Both the position numbers and the translations under genes were made by a program. From positions 124,001 to 188,000 of the forward strand of contig JAVXUO010002418.1 in assembly GCA_033065855.1 (NCBI GenBank): DNA of 64,000 nucleotides. Direction: 5' to 3'. The notes beneath the pieces are model-generated. The model searched no databases. It had not been told where the DNA came from and saw only the letters and a program-made list of their open reading frames with translations. Source of the DNA: Escallonia rubra. Its lineage: Eukaryota; Streptophyta; Magnoliopsida; Escalloniales; Escalloniaceae. This document shows positions 57,201 through 64,000 of this stretch, one piece after another. Each line of letters starts with the position of its first letter. The stretch's first letter is position 1.

Positions 57201-60200
57201 TTAAAAAGTCAAGCATGATATATAAGTTTTTAAAATGTGAAAACAAAATATATCTAGTTATTTACTATTTGATATTTTTGTTTTGTGCCATTTTTTAAGA
57301 ATTTTGTCATAGTGCCAAGTGTCACCATTCTAGATAGGTTATTCTCTTTATATATAGAGTATAGATAATGCTTAGTGCTGATCAGGCTTGTCATGAATGC
57401 ATTTTGACTTGAATATAATTTAGTCATCACTGTGGATTTTGGGTGGTCAAATCTATGCCTATCTTTTTTTTTTCTTTTTGATGGAAAATGAGAGCTTTTT
57501 CCCTTTACATTTCATGTTCTACTCTGAATTGGAGCTTTGCATGAACCAGCTTCAGAGGGAATTTGGGGTAATTATCAGTAACAGTTAAGTTACTTGGGTA
57601 TCTCAATCAGTCATTGTACCATGTGGTAATAACGTAATTGTATCAGTTTTACATCAACATAACACAAAATCAAACCAATTTTGGTATCTCTGGTCGACTT
57701 CCGCAAATCCAATCCCCAAATCAAGCCATAAATATAACATCGCACATCTATCATTCTGATGTAACGTTTGAACTTACATTGCAAATCTTTTATTTATTAT
57801 CTCCCAAGAGTTGGTTCAGCATTTTGATGACCTGTCCAATTGTCTGATCTATCTAGAATAAGTTAATGTCTAAAGGGTCTCGGTTCACTCTTAAGTGACA
57901 CAGATTACATATCATCAGGTATAACAGGCTTGCATGAGCAATTATATGGATACATGTTCACATCAAAGCCCTGGTCCACCACCTTACATCCATGCATAGT
58001 AAAAATGCTAGTGCTCCAGACATGACTGTTTCTCATTTTTCTTTTAGGAGTTACTTTATGAATGTAACTGCTACAGCTCTATTTTGCAATTAGGCTATGT
58101 TCGATGTAAATGTCCTGGGGCCAATATCTCTTACAAAGCTTCTGGTACCATCAATGCTGAGGCGAAGGAGGGGGCACCTAGTTGTGGTATGCATAAAGTA
58201 ATGGTATTATTCGCGTTTAAAGTCACTCATGGTCACTTAGAAATAGTTGAAGCAATTAACTATATCTTACTGTGATTGCATGCAATGCTTGTAGACGTGC
58301 ACAAGTGTCTATCATACTACTGTACTTGATTGTGGTTTTAACCCAAAAATGTGGCTAACATGAACTTGTGATTTAGTCTTGATTGATGCTGGTTTACAGA
58401 AGTATTCCAGTTATAAAGGAACACACTTTGTACATGCTAGATTTTTCTAACATTTTCTTACTGACCCTGTTTTCATGATTTGATTCCTTCGTATGTAGAT
58501 GAGCAGTGCTGCAGGAAAGACTCCTGCGCCAGGTCAAGCAGTTTACTCTGCGACAAAATTTGCTTTAAATGGGTACTTCCATACCTTGCGTTCCGAGGTA
58601 TACCTTTGAACATTGGATCCACATTCATATCAACTTCAGTGCATTGCTGCATATATTATGGTTCATCATTTGTTGTGACTGTTTGAGAAAGAAATGGCTG
58701 CAACGCGGGGATGAGATCTGCAGTATTTGTGTGCTAAGAAGGCTATGAGTTATCATTTTGACAAAAAGTTTAGAAACTGCATTCTCCTTCTGTGTACAAA
58801 AGTTGAACGGAGGATATATAGGACAATCATGTCAATTTTTTAGTATGTTCCTGTAGAGTTGGGCATCTAATAGAGCCCACAACATGAGGAAAAGTTTGAT
58901 CTAGAAATCTCTGCCTTGATAAGTGCTGAGGGTGGTCCGCCAAAGGGTGATGTGGCATAAGTGGACCAAGTCAAATTTCAAAGACCAAGAAGCTGACTAG
59001 GATTTAACGGTCCAAGGGTGTCGGACCTTGACCTATCATGACCAGTTGACCAAAAGGAAGACAAGATGCAAATACTCCTAGTTAATACTCAAGTAATTCC
59101 TTTAGGGGCATTAGCTCCGAGGTTTCCATTTTTTTGTTTTCATATCCTTGAGGCTCCGACCCTCAAGATCCCTCTTTTATGACTAACCTCGAAATGCAGC
59201 TTGCCAAGCCCAACCCCGAGGAATTAGGGGGGAAGGTCTCACGCCGGCAGGATGCGAAGTCGCACTCGGTTCCTCAAGAATGAGTACCCCGAGATCTAGG
59301 GAGATAAGTGGTTAGGTGGCTAGGACCAAGAAGTGTCATAGTGGCCAGTTCTCATGTGAACCGTGCTGAGACAAAGGACTAAAAAATAGCTTTTCAAGCA
59401 CCATGCTGCCCCAACCCTTTTGTGATGCATGACCCCTTATGGGGGTGGAAGGGTCACCCACTCTCTAACGGCCCCTCCCAAGGGGATGTCATCCATCTGC
59501 CGCCCTGTAAGGAGGTGGCAGACCCCGTCTCCCAGCCGCACTGTTTATTACTGCAGGAGGACTGTGCAGAGAGTGGTGCACAAGGCCCCACCTTGCAGTC
59601 ACTGATTAATTGCTAGGCGAAGGACGTGAACACCCCCCCCCCCCCCCCAAAACACACACACACAAAACAAACAACCCCAAAACCAAAATTCCCCACGAGA
59701 GCCTCTGCGTATTCTTAATATAAATACCCAGCCTTAGACACAACAAGAATAAGGAACAAGATACAAGTTAAGAGCCATAGCAACTTGAAACAGCTTTACT
59801 CAATTCCCCTCTTTCTCACAATATAACCAAAACAGTTACATCACCCAGGGTAACCTCGAGACAGACATACATAACATCCTGCCTCCTTAGTCTCAGCTCG
59901 GGCCTGATCCTCACCTGCACTGCTCATCCTCCTGGAGCCGTGTATGTTTGAGTGTCACGAAACCGGCCATTCACAGGCACGCACTTGGCACCCTCGCCAC
60001 GCCATCAAGAAGAACCCTCAACAGTAGGATCACCCATGAGATTTTTCATAGCCGTGAGTGCAGATCATTTACTTTCTAGTTTCCAGCAGCTAGGAAGCTG
60101 CAATATATTGTTTCAAAGACTGTTCAATTATGTCCTGTTTGTTGCATCTGGATTAAAGAATGTAGAAGAGGTTTTCAAGAGTGTTTAGTTGAGCTTTAAG

Positions 60201-61607
60201 ATGGCTTGACGGTTTGCATAGTGGCTGATTTGATATGCTGTTTGTGTACTTTGGTTTGGCCCCTTTGGCGTTTTATTGAGTATACTCTTAACCTACCAAA
60301 GAAACAAGAAAAAGAGTGTTAAGTTGCCTCTAAACAGAGACACAGAAAACTTTTCTTTGTCAACCTTGTTTCCTTATATACAGGACTCGTTTCTGACTTT
60401 AGGTTCTATGTTTTCCTGGATGAGATGTCCAAGTTGACAAATAGATGTTTTAGGTCCTTTAAGGTGGGTCAAATATTGCAGATACCCGCTTTGGCTTGGC
60501 TTTGGATGCAGATATTCACACACTCAACCCTCCGCGTTTTGGAAAATGGGTGAAGTCAATTAGCAACCTTTTCCCTTGCTGAAGCATGAAAACCGCCCCT
60601 TATTATCATCATGAATGTCTCCACAAAATATGTTCCCCCAACATTTAGAAGTCGGGGGTTAGTGCAACCTTTTTGATAGTCAAGGTGTTCGACCCACGGT
60701 GATAATATGCAACTAATTAACCCTTGAAAGTATACAGCTCATGTAGATAGGTTTGTTCCTCACTTTGTTGATTTTGTTGTACTTTCCTAAGCTACAAAAT
60801 ACATATAACATTAGCAGTTCTGACTGTAAGGATACTTGTGACTTCAGCTCCCATTGAAATGGGAAACCCACAACTAGAGAACTTGTCGTGATCTTTGTTT
60901 TATAAAGAGCTCCCAAGAACATTCATGTCAATATATGAGGTTGTCTGATTCAAAATCAAATTCTTGAATCGCTTCACCCCCACTGCACACCGAGAGGCTT
61001 TGATGCATGTCATCATCATAATCATTGTCATTTTGATCAAATCCTTTGTCCCAAACTATTTGGCGTCTCTACATGACATGACTCCTTTTTTTCATTCTCC
61101 CCGTACAAGCACACATTATCTGCCAAACTCGTAGCAATGAAATTTTTTCTTACATCTATCCTCACGTTGTTTTCAGTCTTTAGATCGTCTTACCCCATCT
61201 ACTGTACGGAAAACACTATTTTCTCTCCGGAGCATGAACTTGATAAGATTTCCTTCCTTCTTTCTTAACAATCCAAAGCAAAACTAACCAGCTCAGCTCA
61301 TCTGTGAGGGGAAAAGAAAACTGTGAACCCAACATTACCTTAAATACCAGTCTCACTTGTAAACATAACGAGGAAGCATAGACTCCTACCCGATGTTCAG
61401 AAACAAAAGTGCATACATTTTTTAAGACTGCAATACACTATGTATTTCATCATTAAGATTATTAGGCTTTTTCTTACCCTGCATGTTCATTTTTTATGAT
61501 TTCAGCTTTGCCGGAAAGGAATAAAGGTGACAGTTGTTTGTCCTGGACCAATAAAAACGGCAAATGCTCTAGGAACAAGCACCTCAGAAGAAAGGGCTTC
61601 AGCTGAG
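51288..61607 (+). CDS. Short-chain dehydrogenase/reductase, DHRS7-like (partial, continues past window)
   Basis: Nine exons: 51288-51363, 51485-51540, 51636-51669, 53434-53532, 53625-53773, 56823-56861, 58094-58186, 58499-58597, 61506-61607. All junctions are GT-AG and the 747 nt give 249 codons in one frame. The N-terminus is a membrane anchor (MLTLILGLFFLAFIVTLFF). Classical SDR motifs follow: cofactor loop TGASRGIG (49-56), NAA (132-134), catalytic Ser185 in MSSAAGKTP, Tyr198 and Lys202 in YSATK, and CPGPIKT (227-233). It resembles plant and animal DHRS7-type, 11-beta-HSD-related reductases, NADP(H)-dependent and likely ER-bound; the substrate is unknown. Family members have about 320-340 residues, so 70-90 residues remain beyond the copia element in intron 9. 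The Pack-MULE lies directly upstream. Confidence 0.93.
52300..52570. repeat. GGTGGT-rich low-complexity DNA in SDR intron 3
   Basis: Irregular GGTGGTG/GATGGTGG repeats. Similar CCACCA-rich DNA occurs in intron 5 at 53940-54330. No coding meaning. Confidence 0.65.
53940..54330. repeat. ACCACC-rich low-complexity DNA in SDR intron 5
   Basis: Imperfect repeats such as CCCAAACCCACCA and GTTGACCACTGCC. Thr/His/Pro-rich open frames here are artefacts. Confidence 0.65.
54651..54935. repeat. 142-bp tandem duplication in SDR intron 5
   Basis: Units 54651-54792 and 54793-54935 share TCCCATACTTGTTCTTTGCT at the start and GGTCTTATGAGCATC at the end, with about 90% identity by eye. Confidence 0.9.
56092..56290. 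mobile_element. hAT-like end fragment in SDR intron 5
   Basis: TAGGGGTGCCACTTGGGCC with GGGCAACCCG following is a hAT-type terminus plus subterminal text. No partner end is found downstream, so this is probably a truncated copy. Confidence 0.4.
58924..60023 (+). repeat. Probable solo LTR in SDR intron 8 (1.1 kb)
   Basis: Starts TGCTGAGGGTGG and ends AACCCTCAACA, an 11-base imperfect terminal inversion with TG...CA ends. A TATA box (TATAAATA, 59719-59726) is followed by AATAAG near 59748, as in an LTR promoter and R region. A C16 run lies at 59633-59648. The flanking five bases, ATAAG and GTAGG, differ at two positions (both A/G). No internal retrotransposon coding is present. Confidence 0.6.
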
Positions 61608-61741
61608 GTAATTTGTTCTTTGTAGTGGCCTTGAAATAAAATGAAAATAGTGATTACATGTTTTCATGACCAATGCTCGAATATCTCCATGGCACTGGTA
61701 GTTCATACAGTTCACTTTAGAGCTGCCATAAGCTCGTATAC

Positions 61742-62127
61742 TGTTGAAATAATAATAATAATAATAATCTTGATCTTTTTAGTCACATGTTACTAATTAA
61801 GTTAGTGTGTTAATGGCATGTTAGTGGTCATTAGTCATGTGTTAGTGGGGTGTTAATAATATGTTAGTGGTGTATATGTTACAAATGCATTATTAGCATG
61901 GTTATGAAGATGAGTAGTAGTCGAGTAATTGTGTAGATAGTGGGGTGAGTGGTATGGTTATTGTAAGTTTGGGAGTTACTTTTAGGCATTATATAAACTC
62001 ATGTACCTCAACCATTTTGATCAAGTGGAATGAAAGAATTCTCTCAAAATCTCTACATTGCCTCCTCATATATTTGCGAGTGTGAGTGCAACAAAGTGTG
62101 AGCTTGAGTGACCATTTGTCTACAACA
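61742..62127 (+). repeat. 5' LTR of copia-2 (386 bp)
   Basis: Bounded by TGTTG and CAACA. It begins with a short (AAT)n run. TATA box TATATAAA is at 61990-61997. The other LTR is outside the window. Confidence 0.88.
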
Positions 62128-62130
62128 AAG

Positions 62131-62142
62131 TGGTATCAGAGC
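62131..62142 (+). promoter_or_regulatory. Primer binding site of copia-2
   Basis: TGGTATCAGAGC, complementary to initiator tRNA-Met, 3 bases inside the LTR. Confidence 0.95.
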
Positions 62143-62183
62143 ACCAGGTTAGTGGTGCTCAAGTGAGTGAGAGAGAGAGAAAG

Positions 62184-63030
62184 ATGGCAAACAATATGGT
62201 TCCATTTCAAATTCCGCGATTCACCAAAGACAACTATGAAAATTGGTGTATTCGCATGAAGGCGATTCTTGGATCGCAAGATGTGTGGGAGGTGGTAGAC
62301 AAGGGCTTTACCGATCAGAAGGCTCTTGCAATCATCCATCAAAGCTTGGATGATGTGATGTTGCAAAAGATTGCAAATGCAACTACTTCCAAGAATGCTT
62401 GGGAGATTCTCCAAACTTCTCATGGTGGAGTGGAGAAAGTGAAGAAGGTTCGTCTCCAAACGCTAAGAGGCGAGTTTGAAGCCTTACGCATGAAAGAATC
62501 CGAATTAGTTTCGGACTACTCGAGAGTGTTGGCTATTGTCAACCAAATGAAGAGAAATGGTGACGATTTGTTGTAGCCATTGAAGAGTCTAAGGATGTAG
62601 ACTCCTTGAGTGTTGATGAACTCATGGGATCATTGCAAGCACATGAAGAAAGGCTAAACAAGAAGAAAGAAGAGCCTTTGGAGCATGTGCTACAAACAAA
62701 GCTTTCTTTGAAGGAAAGAGAGAAAGCAAGAAGGAGCCCAAAAGGGTCAAGGAAGTGGACATGGTCGCAGTCGTGGCCAAGGAAAAGGAAGTAATGCTCG
62801 CTCCCACAACAAAGAAGGACGATACCAAACCTCAAAGCAAGTAAGAGGTCGTGGTAGAGGAAACTATTCCAGAAAAAGGTATGGCAAATCTCAAGTTAAG
62901 TGTTACAATTGTAACAATTTTGGTCATTATGCTTCGGAATGTGGATATGATGCTAATGATGTTGAGAAGGAAGCTAATTATGTTGATAGTAGCGAAAATA
63001 GCAAAAATGAAGAAATAAGACCTACTTAAC
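62184..63030 (+). pseudogene. copia-2 gag remnant
   Basis: ATG at 62184 ([20 protein letters not shown]). The frame is open to a TAG at 62574-62576. Immediately after, gag homology resumes in another frame ([19 protein letters not shown]) with about 20-25 residues of the usual gag missing, so a deletion joined the two parts. An intact CCHC knuckle follows at 62901-62942 (CYNCNNFGHYASEC). Confidence 0.9.
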
Positions 63031-63032
63031 TG

Positions 63033-64000
63033 TTGGCGTACAAGGGACAAGAAAGTGGAGAGAAGAAATTGTGGTATCTTGACACCGGTGCTAGCAACCA
63101 CATGTGCGGAAACAAGAGTATGTTTGTGGAGATCGATGAATCAGTCAATGGCAAAGTTACTTTTGGCGACTCATCTCAAATTCCAGTAAAGGGAAAAGGT
63201 AACATTTTGATTCGTTTGAAGAGTGGTGAGCACCAATTCATCTCCAATGTATACTATGTGCCTCATATGAAGAATAATATTTTGAGCTTGGGACAACTCT
63301 TCGAAAAAGGCTATGAAATTGTTATGAAAAATCATAGTCAAAGACCCGTTTGGAAATTTGGTTGCTAATGTTCCTATGACAAGAAACCGGATGCTTTTAT
63401 TAAATATTCAAAGTGATGTTGCAAAATGTTTGAAGAGTTGTGTTAGAGATTCATCATGGCTTTGGCATCTAAGGCTTGGGCACTTGCATTTTGGAGGGCT
63501 AAATTTGTTGTCTAGAAAGGAGATGGTAAAAGGGTTGCCCCACATTAGTCACCCGAATCAGCTTTGTAAGGGGCGCATTTTCGGCAAACAATTTCGAAAA
63601 AGTTTTCCAAAGGAAGCTAATTCAAGAGCCATGGAGCCGCTTCAACTTGTTCTCTCGGATTTTTGCGGGCCAATCAATCCACCGTCGCTTGGTAAGAACA
63701 AATATTTTCTTTTGTTCATTGATGACTTTAGCTACAAGACTTTGGGTTTATTTTCTTAAAAAAAATCAGAGGTATTTGATGTTTTTAAGAAGTAACTTTC
63801 TCTTGTTGAAAGAGAAAGTGGTTATGGTGTGAAGGCTATAAGATCTGATAGAGGAGGCGAATTCACATCAAATGCTTTAAAAAAATATTGTGAGGAAAAT
63901 GGGATTCGCCATCCTTTAACAGTTCCAAGGTCTCCACAACAAAATGGCGTTGCCGAGAGAAAGAATAGAACCATTCTCAACATGGCCCGGAGTTTATTGA
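63033..64000 (+). pseudogene. copia-2 protease / pre-integrase / integrase (partial)
   Basis: Protease active site DTGAS at 63081-63095. Pre-integrase SWLWHLRLGHLHFGGL is at about 63457-63503, reached only after a frameshift near 63340. The zinc-binding motif reads CKGRIFGK, with Arg in place of the second Cys. Integrase: LSDFCGPI (first Asp), then a frame break at about 63735-63790, then RSDRGGEF and SPQQNGVAERKNRT (second Asp and Glu). The window ends inside the integrase. Confidence 0.9.

Larger units (their letters stand above)
61742..64000 (+). mobile_element. Ty1/copia retrotransposon (copia-2) in SDR intron 9, cut by window end
   Basis: Order is 5' LTR, PBS, gag, protease, GAG-pre-integrase, integrase, on the plus strand. 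It belongs to the same broad lineage as copia-1: same PBS, TGTTG...CAACA ends and similar protease and pre-integrase text. It lies 134 bp after exon 9 of the SDR gene, in the same orientation. Frame breaks in gag, before the pre-integrase and in the integrase show it is not autonomous. Confidence 0.94.

Noticed and set aside
1..64000. CRISPR arrays, bacterial operons, integrons or phage
   Set aside because: No regularly spaced identical repeats, no Shine-Dalgarno-led gene strings, and spliced genes throughout. This is plant nuclear DNA.

Overview
The window is nuclear DNA of a eudicot plant. It has spliced protein genes with GT-AG introns, dense nested plant transposable elements, and an intact SAG101-type gene, a family known from eudicots and missing from monocots. 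I cannot name the species. No CRISPR array, operon, rRNA or convincing tRNA gene is present.

Four host genes stand out. (1) EDS1 (minus, 7559-10631; 3 exons, 591 codons) and (2) SAG101 (plus, 15418-18432; 578 codons) lie head to head about 4.8 kb apart. They encode lipase-like/EP-domain proteins whose families are known to form an immune heterodimer. The shared upstream interval holds a tandem duplication of the EDS1 promoter-side DNA (10677-12706 and 12707-14194); a PIF/Harbinger-type MITE sits only in the first copy. (3) A mitochondrial acyl carrier protein gene (minus, 24149-19052) converges on SAG101 and has a 4.7 kb intron carrying repeats and a TIR element. (4) A DHRS7-like short-chain dehydrogenase/reductase gene (plus, 51288 to beyond the window) has nine exons visible, in one continuous frame across all junctions.

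The rest is mostly mobile DNA. Layout: 1-4626 decayed minus-strand Ty1/copia element; 4673-6260 non-autonomous hAT element with perfect 8-bp target duplication and an apparent captured first exon; 6526-6940 MITE; 7559-24149 EDS1/SAG101/mtACP block; 25307-29254 related hAT element with a lightly damaged transposase and perfect 8-bp target duplication; 29458-40958 composite of Ty3/gypsy pieces in opposite orientation, a hAT MITE inside an integrase gene, and an unclassified GC-rich repeat block; 43101-about 49960 MuDR-type MULE with a broken transposase and a nested hAT element; 49974-51171 a Pack-MULE carrying a histone H3.1-like fragment, ending 70 bp upstream of the TATA box of the SDR gene; 51288-61607 the SDR gene, with a probable solo LTR in intron 8; 61742-64000 a second, plus-strand copia element in intron 9, cut by the window end.

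The biology most worth following is the EDS1-SAG101 neighbour pair with its duplicated intergenic promoter DNA, the H3.1-carrying Pack-MULE in the SDR promoter, and the hAT family with both a near-intact coding copy and a gene-capturing copy.
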